64,000 nt of DNA from Rhizobium leguminosarum bv. trifolii WSM1325 (lineage in GTDB: Bacteria; Pseudomonadota; Alphaproteobacteria; Rhizobiales; Rhizobiaceae). A program made the translations under genes and the position numbers. The notes beneath the pieces are model-generated. The model was not told the DNA's origin. It made no database searches and worked only from the letters and a program-made list of their open reading frames with translations. Below are positions 1-12,230 of the stretch, piece by piece. Within the stretch, counting starts at the first letter, position 1. Each line of letters opens with the position of its first letter. The stretch spans positions 3,882,501-3,946,500 of the forward strand of contig CP001622.1 of the NCBI GenBank assembly GCA_000023185.1, in the 5' to 3' direction.

Positions 1-1460
1 GCACAGGCGCGCTTTACGGCTCCGACGTCGAATCCGAAGTCAGCCTGAAGACCATTCCCTTCCCGACCGGCAAGACCAGCATGCAGATGGCATCCGGCCT
101 GTCGCTCGAGGAGGTCGAAGAGAATGTGCGCTCCAACGGCTCGGTGCTGACCGACGGCAACACGCAGCTCGCAGCCCTTTATTACGTCGATCCGCGTCGT
201 TTCTCCAACGAGGATGCCGATGTCGATCTGACCGCCGGTCTGTCCGCCCGCGTGCTCGAACAGAACATGACGGTCTCCGCATCGGAATCGATCACGCCGC
301 AGACCGAAGAATTCGCCGACGACATCCTGCCGGTGCGCGTCGACACGCCCATCGCCAAGGCGCTGACGGATTCAGGCTATCCGCAGCAATATGCCGATGG
401 CATCGCCGGCTATATCGCGCAGCAACTGGGTTCTGGTGATCTCGACAAGGGCGATGTGCTGCGCATCGGCATCATTCAGAAGGGCGAACAGGCAAAGATC
501 ATCCGAGCCAGCGTCTATCGCGGCACGCGCCATCTCGTCACCGTAGCCGTCGACGACAAGGGCAGATATGTGCCCGGCAGCGAGCCGCCGATGTTGGATG
601 CCATCGCCACCGCCTTCGATGACAATTCGTTCGCACCGCCCCCCGGCCAGAACCTGCCGCGCGTCTATGACGGCATCTATCGTGCTGCCCTTTCCTACGG
701 CATGACCAAGGATATGACGGCGCTGATCATCAAGCTGCTCGCCAGCAATGTCGATTTTCAGGCGCAGTTGAGGCCGACCGACAGTCTCGAAGCCTTCTTC
801 TCCGTCGCCGACAGCGCTGGTCAGGCGACCGAGGATTCCGAACTGCTCTATGTCAACGCCCGTTTCGGCGATACGCAGACGCGCTTCTACCGCTTCCAGG
901 ACCCCGAAGACGGCACGGTCGATTATTTCGACGAGAACGGCAAGAGCATCCGCCAGTTCCTGCTGCGTAACCCGGTTCCGAACGGCATCTTCAAATCGGG
1001 CTTCGGCATGCGCCGCCATCCGATCCTCGGTTTTGCCCGCATGCACACCGGCGTCGATTGGGCTGCACCGCGCGGCACGGCGATCATCGCCGCCGGCAAC
1101 GGCACGGTCGAAAAAGCCGGCTGGGATTCCGGCGGTTACGGCAACCAGACGATCGTGCGCCATGCCAACGGCTATGAATCCTCCTACAATCACCAGAGCG
1201 CCATCGCCAAGGGCGTCGTCCCCGGTGCCAAGATCCGCCAGGGCCAGGTGATCGGCTGGGTCGGTACGACGGGCGAATCCACCGGCCCTCACCTGCATTA
1301 CGAGCTGATCGTCAACGGCACCAAGGTCGATCCGCTGCGCATCCGCCTGCCGGGCGGCAAATCGCTGCAGGGCGAGGCGCTGGCGAAATTCGAAGACGAG
1401 CGCAAACGCATCGATACGCTGCTCAACAACCAGACGCCGGACCAGGTGGCGAGCAAGTAG
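1..1460 (+). CDS. M23 family metallopeptidase (LytM domain), 5' end outside window
   Basis: About 485 C-terminal residues are visible; the open frame runs in from before base 1, so the start is missing. The last third (roughly bases 1000-1350) is a LytM/M23 peptidase domain with the zinc ligand motif HTGVDWAAPRGT and the terminal HLHYEL motif. The family consists of peptidoglycan endopeptidases or, when ligands are lost, amidase activators; here both ligand motifs are intact, so an active envelope hydrolase is likely. The upstream part has no motif I recognise but resembles the long N-terminal regions of membrane-anchored rhizobial M23 proteins. The gene converges on clpB and shares a bidirectional terminator with it. 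Confidence 0.9.
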   Translation, partial: TGALYGSDVESEVSLKTIPFPTGKTSMQMASGLSLEEVEENVRSNGSVLTDGNTQLAALYYVDPRRFSNEDADVDLTAGLSARVLEQNMTVSASESITPQTEEFADDILPVRVDTPIAKALTDSGYPQQYADGIAGYIAQQLGSGDLDKGDVLRIGIIQKGEQAKIIRASVYRGTRHLVTVAVDDKGRYVPGSEPPMLDAIATAFDDNSFAPPPGQNLPRVYDGIYRAALSYGMTKDMTALIIKLLASNVDFQAQLRPTDSLEAFFSVADSAGQATEDSELLYVNARFGDTQTRFYRFQDPEDGTVDYFDENGKSIRQFLLRNPVPNGIFKSGFGMRRHPILGFARMHTGVDWAAPRGTAIIAAGNGTVEKAGWDSGGYGNQTIVRHANGYESSYNHQSAIAKGVVPGAKIRQGQVIGWVGTTGESTGPHLHYELIVNGTKVDPLRIRLPGGKSLQGEALAKFEDERKRIDTLLNNQTPDQVASK

Positions 1461-1512
1461 CGTCCATCTACGCTGCTTCCCCTCCAACAAACGGCCCCGA
1501 CCATCCAACGAA

Positions 1513-1536
1513 AAATGGCGGCCGAAGCCGCCATTT
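1513..1536. terminator. bidirectional terminator between M23 peptidase gene and clpB
   Basis: A perfect 10-bp stem (AAATGGCGGC / GCCGCCATTT) with a CGAA tetraloop lies between the convergent ends of the M23 gene and clpB. The A/T ends of the stem supply a short T run in either reading direction, so it can serve both genes. Confidence 0.75.
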
Positions 1537-1559
1537 CTCATTCATCCGGCAAACTGGAT

Positions 1560-4160
<2,601 letters not shown>

Positions 4161-4280
4161 ATTCTGCCTCCATGGATCGCCCTGCCCTGACGAGGCGCAG
4201 ACCGATGATTGAGATCGACCCCCTGAAAAGGCAGGTCGCGCTTTGCCCGGCTGGGATTCGGGCGAAGCAGTTCGAAGAGA

Positions 4281-4311
4281 ATATGGTAGCCTGTTCAGCG
4301 AGTTTAAAGAG
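4281..4311 (-). promoter_or_regulatory. RpoH (sigma-32)-like heat-shock promoter of clpB
   Basis: On the minus strand CTCTTTAA is followed after exactly 17 bases by CCATAT. This differs at one base from the rhizobial RpoH consensus as I recall it (CNCTTGAA-N17-CCANAT). The -10 lies about 120 bp upstream of the clpB start, and ClpB is a classical sigma-32 target. This is pattern matching, not a mapped start site. Confidence 0.6.
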
Positions 4312-4320
4312 CCCATAAAA

Positions 4321-4353
4321 TGAAAATCCCCGGCACAAGGCCGGGGATTTTCA
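4321..4353 (-). terminator. intrinsic terminator of the DUF4167 gene
   Basis: A perfect 14-bp stem (arms include AAAATCCCCGGC and GCCGGGGATTTT) with a 5-base loop lies 58 bp past the stop of the DUF4167 gene. Read on the minus strand it ends in TTTTCATTTT. It separates DUF4167 from the clpB promoter, supporting independent clpB transcription. Confidence 0.85.
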
Positions 4354-4411
4354 AGCTAATTCGAGTAGATGGCATGAGCGTCACGCTCTCCCTGAAGGGG
4401 AAGCGAAATCC

Positions 4412-5170
4412 TCATTCCGATGTGACGTCAGCCAGCACTGGCGCCTCGGCAGAGGCACCTTCGCCTTCAGCGGCTGCTTCTTCGCCCTCGGCACCCCGAC
4501 GCGGGCGACGGGGGCGGCTGCCGGTGCTGCGGCGGCGGGGCTGGCGTTCGCGCGGCTGGCCGCCGGCACCTTCCTCGTCCATGGCGACTTCGGCCGGAAT
4601 GCCTTCGATCTCCGGCTGCGGGCCGGTTCCATCGATGACCTCGGACTGGGGTGCCGGCGCAGGCGCCTGAGCGGCTACCGGCTTCGGCTGTGCCTGCGGC
4701 TGGTGCTGTCTGCTCTGCTGCGGCTGGTGCGGCCTGCTCTGCGGCGGCTGGACGATAACGACATCGTCGCCGTCATTGTCATTCTCATTGTCATTGTTGT
4801 CCATGTCGTCGCCGTCGCGGTCCGCACCGTCGCGATCATTGTACTCGCCGCGATCGTCGCGCTGGAAGCGTTCCTGCATCTGCGCCTGGGCGCTGGCGAT
4901 GATACGATTATAATGTTCGGCGTGCTGGAGATAATTCTCGGCAATCACGCGGTCGCCGGAGCTTTGGGCGTCGCGGGCGAGCTGTGCGTATTTTTCGGCG
5001 ATATGCTGCGCAGTACCGCGAATCTTCACATCGGGGCCGGAGCTGTCATAGGTCCGGGTCAGCGGATTGCCGCCCTTGCGGTTGAAATTGTTGTTATTGT
5101 TATTTCCACCGCCGCCGTTGTTATTGTTGCCACGCCCTCGACCGCGCTTGTTCTGCTGTCCTGGCCTCAT
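4412..5170 (-). CDS. DUF4167 domain protein, Asn/Gly/Arg-rich
   Basis: 252 aa, function unknown. The N-terminus (about residues 5-35) is a low-complexity RG/N/G tract beginning MRPGQQNKRGRGRG. It is followed by a conserved helical segment (about 40-110: IRGTAQHIAEKYAQLARDAQ and a second helix with AENYLQHAEHYNR) that defines DUF4167. The remainder is Asp/Asn-rich, then Gln/Pro-rich, with a basic R-rich patch near residue 215. The composition looks intrinsically disordered and nucleic-acid binding, which is inference. The frame is open 18 codons further upstream, but the MRPGQQ start has AGGTGA eight bases ahead and matches relatives. It sits downstream of prmC in the same direction, after a 342-bp gap. 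Confidence 0.85.
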   Translation of the reverse strand: MRPGQQNKRGRGRGNNNNGGGGNNNNNNFNRKGGNPLTRTYDSSGPDVKIRGTAQHIAEKYAQLARDAQSSGDRVIAENYLQHAEHYNRIIASAQAQMQERFQRDDRGEYNDRDGADRDGDDMDNNDNENDNDGDDVVIVQPPQSRPHQPQQSRQHQPQAQPKPVAAQAPAPAPQSEVIDGTGPQPEIEGIPAEVAMDEEGAGGQPRERQPRRRSTGSRPRRPRRGAEGEEAAAEGEGASAEAPVLADVTSE

Positions 5171-5512
5171 AGATCGTTCACCTGAATTCTCTGTTTGTGA
5201 TGGATACATGGCACCAACCGCCATGACCGGAAAACCGGGTCAGGACCTTTGTGCCGCGAGCATACTGCGCCTTTGCGCCGACCTGCCGCTTGGTTCTCAA
5301 GTCAGTTTGACTGATTCACGCATTGGGTCGTGTTCAACCGTTGAAACTCTCGTTTAAAAGAGCGGACCCCCGAGGCAAACCAAGTACCGAACGAATCTCG
5401 TTCATTCCTATCTGCCCAACACGTGACCGCAACCTATATTGCTTCACCGGGAAATCCAAGCCTTTTCTTCGCAATAACAATAATGTCCTGTTCAATGCCG
5501 CATTATCGTCTC
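5171..5512. other. 342-bp non-coding gap between prmC and the DUF4167 gene
   Basis: No gene is supported here. The short open frames on both strands have neither ribosome sites nor recognisable products. The interval must carry the DUF4167 promoter and leader, but I could not pick a convincing -35/-10 pair. The part nearest prmC (about 5430-5510) is noticeably richer in A/T than its surroundings. Confidence 0.5.
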
Positions 5513-6373
5513 TCACGCGAGCGCGAACACGAGCACCCTGTCGTTCTGACCATAATCTTTTACGGATTTGAGGCACCTGAAGCCCTTCGCTTCAAAGATC
5601 GCCGTCACGTCGTTTCGCTGATCGTAGCCGATCTCCAGTCCGACGACCCCATCGGGCCTGATGAACCTTGCCGCATCCTTGGCTATGGCTTTGTAAGCGT
5701 CAAGCCCATCCGGGCCGCCATCCAGAGCCGCAGCCGGATCAAATTTGGTCACTTCGGGAGCGAGATCGTGAATGACATTGGAAGCAATATAGGGCGGATT
5801 TGAGACAATCGCGTGAAAGGATCCCTGGATGTTCTCGAACCAACTCGACTGTACGACCTGAAAACGATCCTGCAATCCGTTTCTTTCTGCATTCGATCTT
5901 GCCGTCAGAAGTGCATCCGCCGATATGTCGCTGCCGACACCTGACGCATCAGGACAGTCACTCAAAAGCGCAAGGCATATCGCCCCCGTCCCGGTTCCCA
6001 TGTCAAGGATATGGAGACGGCTTTGCACCTTTGCAAGGTCCTTGAGATAGACGAGAACCGTATCGACCAGGATTTCCGTATCCGGCCGCGGTTCCAGCGT
6101 TTCCGCCGAGAGCCGAAGTGGCAGGCCATAGAATTCCCGCTCGCCGAGAATGCGATGCACCGGCTCATGACCGAGGCGCCGCTCCAGCGCCCTGAAAATC
6201 GCTTCGGCTTGCTCAGCAGAAAGCCTCTCGGCCGATCGCGTCAACAGCTCGGTCGGCGACAGTTTCAGAAGGCCCGCGACCAGCAGCCGCGCATCGGTCG
6301 CCGGGTCGACGATACCTGCTTCGGTGAAGCGGCGGCGCGCATCGGCAAGCATATCGGCGACCGTCGAGCTCAT
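5513..6373 (-). CDS. prmC: release factor glutamine methyltransferase PrmC (HemK)
   Basis: 286 aa. Methylates the glutamine of the GGQ motif in peptide-chain release factors, raising termination efficiency. The sequence shows the helical N-terminal domain, the SAM-binding motif [14 protein letters not shown] near residue 125, and the diagnostic catalytic NPPY motif (VSNPPYIAS) near residue 190. The start ATG overlaps the prfA stop by four bases (ATGA), so the enzyme is translationally coupled to its own substrate RF1. Confidence 0.97.
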   Translation of the reverse strand: MSSTVADMLADARRRFTEAGIVDPATDARLLVAGLLKLSPTELLTRSAERLSAEQAEAIFRALERRLGHEPVHRILGEREFYGLPLRLSAETLEPRPDTEILVDTVLVYLKDLAKVQSRLHILDMGTGTGAICLALLSDCPDASGVGSDISADALLTARSNAERNGLQDRFQVVQSSWFENIQGSFHAIVSNPPYIASNVIHDLAPEVTKFDPAAALDGGPDGLDAYKAIAKDAARFIRPDGVVGLEIGYDQRNDVTAIFEAKGFRCLKSVKDYGQNDRVLVFALA

Positions 6374-7449
6374 TGTTGCTCGCCGAGCTGCGCCAGCTGG
6401 CTGGCCTGGTAATCGGCCATCAGCGCGTCGACGACCTCCTCGATCTCGCCTTCCATCATCCGGTCGAGCTTATAGAGCGTCAGATTGATGCGATGGTCCG
6501 TTACCCGCCCCTGCGGGAAATTATAGGTGCGGATACGTTCCGAGCGATCGCCGGAGCCGACCTGGCTCTTGCGATCGGCAGAGCGCTCGCTATCGGCCCT
6601 CTGCCGCTCGGCATCGTAAAGCCTGGAGCGCAGCACCTGCATCGCCTTGGCGCGATTTTGGTGTTGCGATTTTTCCGAACTGGTGACGACGATGCCGCTC
6701 GGAAGATGGGTGATGCGCACTGCCGAGTCCGTCGTATTGACGTGCTGGCCGCCAGCACCCGAAGAGCGCATCGTGTCGATGCGGATGTCTTCGGCTCGGA
6801 TCTCGATGTCGATCTCCTCGGCCTCCGGCAGCACCGCAACCGTTGCGGCCGACGTATGGATACGCCCACCCGCCTCGGTTTCCGGCACGCGTTGCACACG
6901 ATGCACGCCGGATTCGAATTTCAGCTTGGCAAAGACACCCCTGCCGGTGATCGTCGCGATGATTTCCTTGTAGCCGCCGGCTTCGCCCTCGCTCGCCGAG
7001 AGCACCTCCACCTTCCAGCCCTTTTCCGCTGCAAAACGCTCGTACATGCGAAAGAGATCGCCGGCGAAAAGGGCCGCTTCCGAGCCGCCCGTGCCGGCGC
7101 GGATTTCGAGGATCGCGCTCTTTTCGTCGGCTGCGTCCTTCGGCAGAAGCAGGATCTGCATCTCCTGCTCAAGCACCTCGATCTGCTCTTTCACCTCGGG
7201 CAGCTCCAGCTCGGCGAGTTCGCGCATCTCGCGGTCGACCGACCTGTCCTCGAGCAGCGTTTCGAGATCGGCAAGCTCGGCGACCGCCTTCTCATAGACG
7301 CGGATCTTCGTCACGACAGGCTGCAGCTCGGAATATTCGGATGCGAGCTTCACATAGACATCGGCAGCCGGGCCAGCCGACATGCGCGCCTCGATCTCGC
7401 CGAAACGACGTTCCAGCTCGCGCATCTTTTCAACGGGAAGCTTCGCCAC
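6370..7449 (-). CDS. prfA: peptide chain release factor 1
   Basis: 359 aa. Recognises UAA/UAG and triggers hydrolysis of peptidyl-tRNA. Visible motifs are the catalytic GGQ ([17 protein letters not shown]) and the codon-recognition tripeptide region [15 protein letters not shown], the PxT position typical of RF1 rather than RF2. Length is standard. It is followed by prmC with a four-base overlap and preceded by ptsP with a 29-bp gap, so it is almost certainly in the lysC-ptsP-prfA-prmC transcript. Confidence 0.98.
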   Translation of the reverse strand: MAKLPVEKMRELERRFGEIEARMSAGPAADVYVKLASEYSELQPVVTKIRVYEKAVAELADLETLLEDRSVDREMRELAELELPEVKEQIEVLEQEMQILLLPKDAADEKSAILEIRAGTGGSEAALFAGDLFRMYERFAAEKGWKVEVLSASEGEAGGYKEIIATITGRGVFAKLKFESGVHRVQRVPETEAGGRIHTSAATVAVLPEAEEIDIEIRAEDIRIDTMRSSGAGGQHVNTTDSAVRITHLPSGIVVTSSEKSQHQNRAKAMQVLRSRLYDAERQRADSERSADRKSQVGSGDRSERIRTYNFPQGRVTDHRINLTLYKLDRMMEGEIEEVVDALMADYQASQLAQLGEQQ

Positions 7450-7478
7450 CCTTCACTCCGATTCTTCTTAATCTCTGT

Positions 7479-9746
7479 CTAAAGGGGAATATTGTGGCTC
7501 TCGGCGAAGCGGGCAAGCACCTCGCGCATCGGCATCAAGGCGTGGTGATCGTCCAGCACCTCGTCCATCGCCTTCGTCAGTGCCCCGACATCCAGCCCGA
7601 GCAGCATCGCCTTCACCGGCCCGATCGAGGCCGGCGACATCGAAATCGAGCGGAAGCCGATGCCGAGCAGCGCCATCGCCGAGATCGGTTTGCTGGCGAG
7701 TTCGCCGCAGAGCGTCACCGGTGTCTTGTTCCGGTCCGCCCCGCGTACGATGTCGCGCAGGATGCGTAAGAACGGCTTGCCGAGCGGATCGAAGCGGTCC
7801 GAAACCCGCGCATTGCCGCGATCGACCGCCATCGAGAACTGGAAGAGGTCGTTCGAACCGACCGAGACGAAATCGACCGCCTCCATCAGTTCATCGAGCT
7901 GCCAGAGCAATGCAGGCACCTCCAGCATCGCGCCGAATTGCAGCTTGCGCGGCAGCCCGTGGCCGAAGCGCGACAGATGCTGCACTTCCTTCTGCAAGAG
8001 CTCGCGCACCATCTTCAGCTCGGAAACCTCGGTCACCATCGGCACCATCAGCTTCAGCTCGGTGTCGGCCGATGCCTTCAGCAGAGCACGCAACTGGGTG
8101 CGCAACAGACCCGGCCGGTCGAGCGACAACCGGATGGCGCGCCAGCCGAGGGCGGGATTTTCTTCCTCATGGCCACGGAAATAGGGCACGACCTTGTCGC
8201 CGCCGATATCGAGCGTACGGAAGGTGACAGTGCGGCCCGCCGCCTGCTTTATCACATTGCGGTAGAACTGCTCCTGCTCCTCCGCCTTCGGCATGGTGGA
8301 GGCGATCATGAACTGCAGCTCGGTGCGGAAAAGGCCGATGCCCTCGGCGCCCGATTCCGAAAGCTGCGGCAGGTCGACCAGCAGGCCGGCATTCATCATC
8401 AGCGCGATCCGTTGCCCATCCTTGGTCACCGGCTCGACGGCGCGCAGCGCCCGGAACTGCTCCTGCCGCCTGGCACGGAAGCGAACCTTCTCCTCGTAGG
8501 AACGCCGGTGATCGGCCATCGGCCGCAGATGCACATGTCCCTCGTCGGCATCGATGATCACGGCATCGCCATTCTCGGCGAGCGCCACCACGCCCGCCGC
8601 CTGACCTATGACCGGAATGCCCATGGCGCGCGCGACGATCACCACATGGCTTGTTACCGCCCCTTCTTCCAGCACCAGCCCGCGGACATTGGCACGCGGA
8701 TAATCTAGCAGTTCGGCTGCTCCCATGGCGCGCGCCAGAATGATCGCATCGCTGGGGAAACCTTCGCCGGACGTCCGGCCGGTATAACCGGTCAACTGTC
8801 TGAGCAAACGGTTCGCCAGATCCTCGAAATCATGCATGCGTTCGCGCAGATAAGGGTCGGTCAACCGCATCATCCGCGCCTTGGTGTCGCTCTGCACCTT
8901 CTCGACTGCTGCTTCCGCCGTCAGGCCGTTGCGGATCGCCTCCTCGAGCTTGCGCACCCAGCCCTGGTCATGCGCAAACATGCGATAGGTTTCGAGCACC
9001 TCGCGGTGTTCGCCCTCCATCGACACGTCGCGACGCGACAGCATGTCGTCGATCGAGATCCGCAGCGAGCCCATGGCTTCGGCCAGCCGCCGGATTTCCT
9101 TCTCGGCATCCTCGTTCAGCAGGTTGGTGACGACGATGCGCGGCTCGTGCAGCACGACGTAACCGAGGCCGATGCCGTCATTATAAGTGTCGCCGTCGAC
9201 GGTGACCGAACGCGTCAGGTCGAGTTCGAGGCCTGGCTTGGTGATCTTCTTGAGCTCGCCGGTGGCGATCATCTCTGCAAGCACCATCGCCGTCGTCTCG
9301 AGCGCTTCCAGCTCTTCCTCGCGATAATTGCGGCTCGCCTTGTTCTGCACAACGAGAACACCGAGCGAGCGCCCGGTCCTGAGGATCGGCACGCCGAGGA
9401 AGGAATGGTAGATCTCTTCGCCCGTTTCCGGCAGGTAGCGGAAGGCAGGGTGCGACTGCGCGTCGGAAAGGTTGAGCGGCTGGGCCGAGGCCGCGATCGT
9501 GCCGACCAGGCCCTGCCCCATCTTCAGTTGCGCCAGATGCACGGCCTCGCGGTTGAGGCCTTCGGTTGCATAGAGTTCGAGGACACCGTCGGCGCGCAGC
9601 ACATAGACGGAGCAAACCTCCGCCACCATGTTGCCGGCGATCTGGCGGACGATCCGGTCAAGACGATCCTGCGGCTCCAGCGGCTCCGCCATCAACTCGC
9701 GCAGCCGCCTGAGCAGCACGCGCGGACCGCCGGAAAGGTCTCTCAT
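7479..9746 (-). CDS. ptsP: phosphoenolpyruvate-protein phosphotransferase PtsP (EI-Ntr)
   Basis: 755 aa. First enzyme of the nitrogen-related PTS: passes phosphate from PEP to NPr and then EIIA-Ntr, a regulatory relay that controls potassium transport and carbon/nitrogen balance rather than sugar uptake. An N-terminal GAF sensor domain (about 15-165) separates it from ordinary EI. The phospho-histidine motif TSHVVIVARAMG lies near residue 370, and the C-terminal PEP-binding domain has SVGSNDLFQFSMAVDRGN and the catalytic-cysteine motif TLCGELAS. It lies 89 bp downstream of lysC, a conserved rhizobial pairing. Confidence 0.97.
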   Translation of the reverse strand: MRDLSGGPRVLLRRLRELMAEPLEPQDRLDRIVRQIAGNMVAEVCSVYVLRADGVLELYATEGLNREAVHLAQLKMGQGLVGTIAASAQPLNLSDAQSHPAFRYLPETGEEIYHSFLGVPILRTGRSLGVLVVQNKASRNYREEELEALETTAMVLAEMIATGELKKITKPGLELDLTRSVTVDGDTYNDGIGLGYVVLHEPRIVVTNLLNEDAEKEIRRLAEAMGSLRISIDDMLSRRDVSMEGEHREVLETYRMFAHDQGWVRKLEEAIRNGLTAEAAVEKVQSDTKARMMRLTDPYLRERMHDFEDLANRLLRQLTGYTGRTSGEGFPSDAIILARAMGAAELLDYPRANVRGLVLEEGAVTSHVVIVARAMGIPVIGQAAGVVALAENGDAVIIDADEGHVHLRPMADHRRSYEEKVRFRARRQEQFRALRAVEPVTKDGQRIALMMNAGLLVDLPQLSESGAEGIGLFRTELQFMIASTMPKAEEQEQFYRNVIKQAAGRTVTFRTLDIGGDKVVPYFRGHEEENPALGWRAIRLSLDRPGLLRTQLRALLKASADTELKLMVPMVTEVSELKMVRELLQKEVQHLSRFGHGLPRKLQFGAMLEVPALLWQLDELMEAVDFVSVGSNDLFQFSMAVDRGNARVSDRFDPLGKPFLRILRDIVRGADRNKTPVTLCGELASKPISAMALLGIGFRSISMSPASIGPVKAMLLGLDVGALTKAMDEVLDDHHALMPMREVLARFAESHNIPL

Positions 9747-9835
9747 GGCGTCTCAAGCTCCCGAAACAACGCACTCAGTCCCGGCGGGCCGGCCCTCGTC
9801 TCCTCAACCTGAAGGGGCAGGCCGCCCACTGGGAA

Positions 9836-11110
9836 TCAATTCTTATCCAGACCGTAGCAGGAATGCAAAGTCCTGACAGCGAGTTCTGCATAGGGACCGT
9901 CGATCAGGATGGAAATCTTGATCTCGGAGGTGGTGATCGCCTTGATGTTGATGCCTTTTTCGGCAAGTGCACGAAATGCGGTAGCGGCAACGCCCGCATG
10001 GCTGCGCATGCCGATGCCGATGACCGATACTTTCACCAGCCCCGATTCGTTCTGCACGACATCGTAGCCGATCTTCTCCTTATGGTCGCCGAGCACCTTG
10101 ATCGCCTTCTCGACGTCGCCTGATGGCACGGTGAAGGTCATGTCGGTCTTCGACCCGTCCTCGGAAATATTCTGGACGATCATGTCGACATTGATATGGG
10201 ATTCGGCGAGCGGCCCGAAGATCGCCGCGGAAACGCCCGGCCGGTCGGCAAGACGGCGAAGCGAGATCTGAGCCTCATCCTTGGCATAGGCGATGCCGGT
10301 GACTACTTCCTGTTCCACGATTTCTTCCTCGTCACAAATCAGCGTTCCGGGCGGGTTCAACAGATCGCCCATGCCCGGAGCATCGGGATCTTCGAATGAT
10401 GAGCGCACGAAGGTGCGCACCTTGTGTACCATGGCAAGCTCGACCGAGCGCACCTGCAGTACCTTGGCGCCGAGCGAGGCCATTTCCAGCATTTCCTCGA
10501 AGGCGATCTTCTTCAGCCTGCGCGCCTTTGGCACGATGCGCGGGTCGGTCGTGTAGACGCCGTCGACATCGGTATAGATATCGCAGCGATCCGCCTTGAC
10601 AGCTGCCGCGATTGCGACGGCCGAAGTGTCCGACCCGCCGCGCCCGAGCGTCGCGATACGGTTGTCGGGTCCCAGCCCCTGGAAGCCGGAGATCACGGCG
10701 ACCTGCCCCTCGCCCATCCGTTTGACGATGTCGGAACCGTCGATCTCCATGATCCGTGCCGCGCCGTGCGCGTTGTCGGTGCGGATCGGGATCTGCCATC
10801 CCTGCCAGGAACGCGCATTGATATCCATCGCCTGCAATGCGATCGCCAGCAGACCGGAGGTCACCTGCTCACCCGATGCGACCACCGCATCATACTCCCG
10901 CGCATCGTAGAACGGAGAATTGGCGCCGATCACCTTCGGCGTGCCCTGGACCCAGCCGACCAGTTCATTGGTCTTGCCGGACATAGCCGACACCACCACC
11001 GCCACCTCGTGCCCGGCATCGACTTCGCGTTTTACATGGCGGGCAACGTTCTTGATGCGGTCCAGGTCAGCGACGGACGTGCCGCCGAATTTCATTACAA
11101 TGCGTGCCAT
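9836..11110 (-). CDS. lysC: aspartate kinase
   Basis: 424 aa. Phosphorylates aspartate, the first step toward lysine, diaminopimelate, threonine and methionine. The nucleotide-binding signature KFGGTS is at residues 7-12, the kinase domain runs to about 250, and two C-terminal ACT domains (about 265-420) provide feedback control. Length fits the monofunctional class. It heads the minus-strand lysC-ptsP-prfA-prmC group and is divergent from ubiG across 297 bp. Confidence 0.97.
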   Translation of the reverse strand: MARIVMKFGGTSVADLDRIKNVARHVKREVDAGHEVAVVVSAMSGKTNELVGWVQGTPKVIGANSPFYDAREYDAVVASGEQVTSGLLAIALQAMDINARSWQGWQIPIRTDNAHGAARIMEIDGSDIVKRMGEGQVAVISGFQGLGPDNRIATLGRGGSDTSAVAIAAAVKADRCDIYTDVDGVYTTDPRIVPKARRLKKIAFEEMLEMASLGAKVLQVRSVELAMVHKVRTFVRSSFEDPDAPGMGDLLNPPGTLICDEEEIVEQEVVTGIAYAKDEAQISLRRLADRPGVSAAIFGPLAESHINVDMIVQNISEDGSKTDMTFTVPSGDVEKAIKVLGDHKEKIGYDVVQNESGLVKVSVIGIGMRSHAGVAATAFRALAEKGINIKAITTSEIKISILIDGPYAELAVRTLHSCYGLDKN

Positions 11111-11407
11111 ATGCCTCTACCACGACTGGCGCCGGGAAGCGGAAAACCGGACCCGGCATCACGAAAGCTCTGGGGCAGACCGTTTGGGCCAGAGAGCCGG
11201 ATTCCCAACTTCTGGAATCGCTCTAAAAGCCCAGGCCCCAAAGGCCCCAAGTTGCGGCGTCTCTTAGCGAGTTTGGCGGGGGGAGGCAAGCGCGCGCGAC
11301 AAAAGCTATTGGCGAGCGGCTCCGTGCTTGTCAGTCCCCTGATCTGCGCCTCTTGACTTATGCCCCCGATCGTCCGACTTCACATGTCACGAATGAAGGA
11401 GCGGACG

Positions 11408-12154
11408 ATGACGGAAGGCGCCAGAAGCACGATCGACCAGGGCGAAGTGGACCGCTTCTCGGCGATGGCGGCGGAATGGTGGAGCCCGACCGGCAAGTTC
11501 AAGCCGCTGCACAAATTCAATCCCGTCCGGCTCTCCTATATCCGCGACAAAGCCTGCGAGAATTTCAGCCGTGATCCGAAAAGCGCGCGCCCGCTCGAAG
11601 GCCTGCGCGTGCTCGATATCGGCTGCGGCGGCGGCCTGTTGTCCGAACCGGTCGCCCGCATGGGCGCCTCCGTCGTCGGCGCCGATCCGTCCGAGAAGAA
11701 TATCGGCATCGCCTCCACCCATGCGAAGGCCTCCGGCGTTTCGGTCGACTATCGCGCCGTCACCGCCGAGGAACTCACTGAGGCTGGCGAGACCTTCGAT
11801 ATCGTCTTGAACATGGAGGTTGTCGAGCACGTCGCCGATGTCGAATTCTTCATGACCACCTGCGCGAAAATGGTCCGCCCCGGCGGCCTGATCTTCGTTG
11901 CCACCATCAACCGCACGATGAAGGCGGCAGCGCTTGCCATCTTCGCCGCCGAGAACATTCTGCGCTGGCTGCCGCGCGGCACACATCAGTACGAAAAACT
12001 GGTACGTCCGGAAGAACTAGAAAAGCCGCTGGTGGCAAGCGGCCTTGAGATCAGCGACCGCACCGGCGTCTTCTTCAATCCGCTGTCGAACCAATGGAAC
12101 CTGTCCAAGGATATGGACGTGAATTATATGCTGCTGGCGAAGCGGTCGGCATAG
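11408..12154 (+). CDS. ubiG: ubiquinone biosynthesis O-methyltransferase UbiG
   Basis: 248 aa. SAM-dependent methyltransferase performing both O-methylations in ubiquinone synthesis. SAM motif I ([20 protein letters not shown]) starts near residue 68; the family N-terminal signature [20 protein letters not shown] is present. The start MTEGAR is preceded by AAGGAG eight bases away; an upstream ATG in frame would add 16 poorly matching residues. It is divergent from lysC. Confidence 0.95.
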   Translation: MTEGARSTIDQGEVDRFSAMAAEWWSPTGKFKPLHKFNPVRLSYIRDKACENFSRDPKSARPLEGLRVLDIGCGGGLLSEPVARMGASVVGADPSEKNIGIASTHAKASGVSVDYRAVTAEELTEAGETFDIVLNMEVVEHVADVEFFMTTCAKMVRPGGLIFVATINRTMKAAALAIFAAENILRWLPRGTHQYEKLVRPEELEKPLVASGLEISDRTGVFFNPLSNQWNLSKDMDVNYMLLAKRSA

Positions 12155-12230
12155 TTCGCGCCGTCAATAAGCCGGCTAGACTTTCAGCAGCGCGAGATGC
12201 AGATAGGCGGCCAGACGCGCCGACTGCATG

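Noticed and set aside
4739..4800. Repeated GTCATTGTCATT tract
   Set aside because: This encodes the Asp/Asn run of the DUF4167 protein; a coding microsatellite, not a separate element.
12177..12229. 17-codon minus-strand frame just after the DUF1178 stop
   Set aside because: It opens one base past the stop and is short; no ribosome site of its own. Not enough to call a gene.
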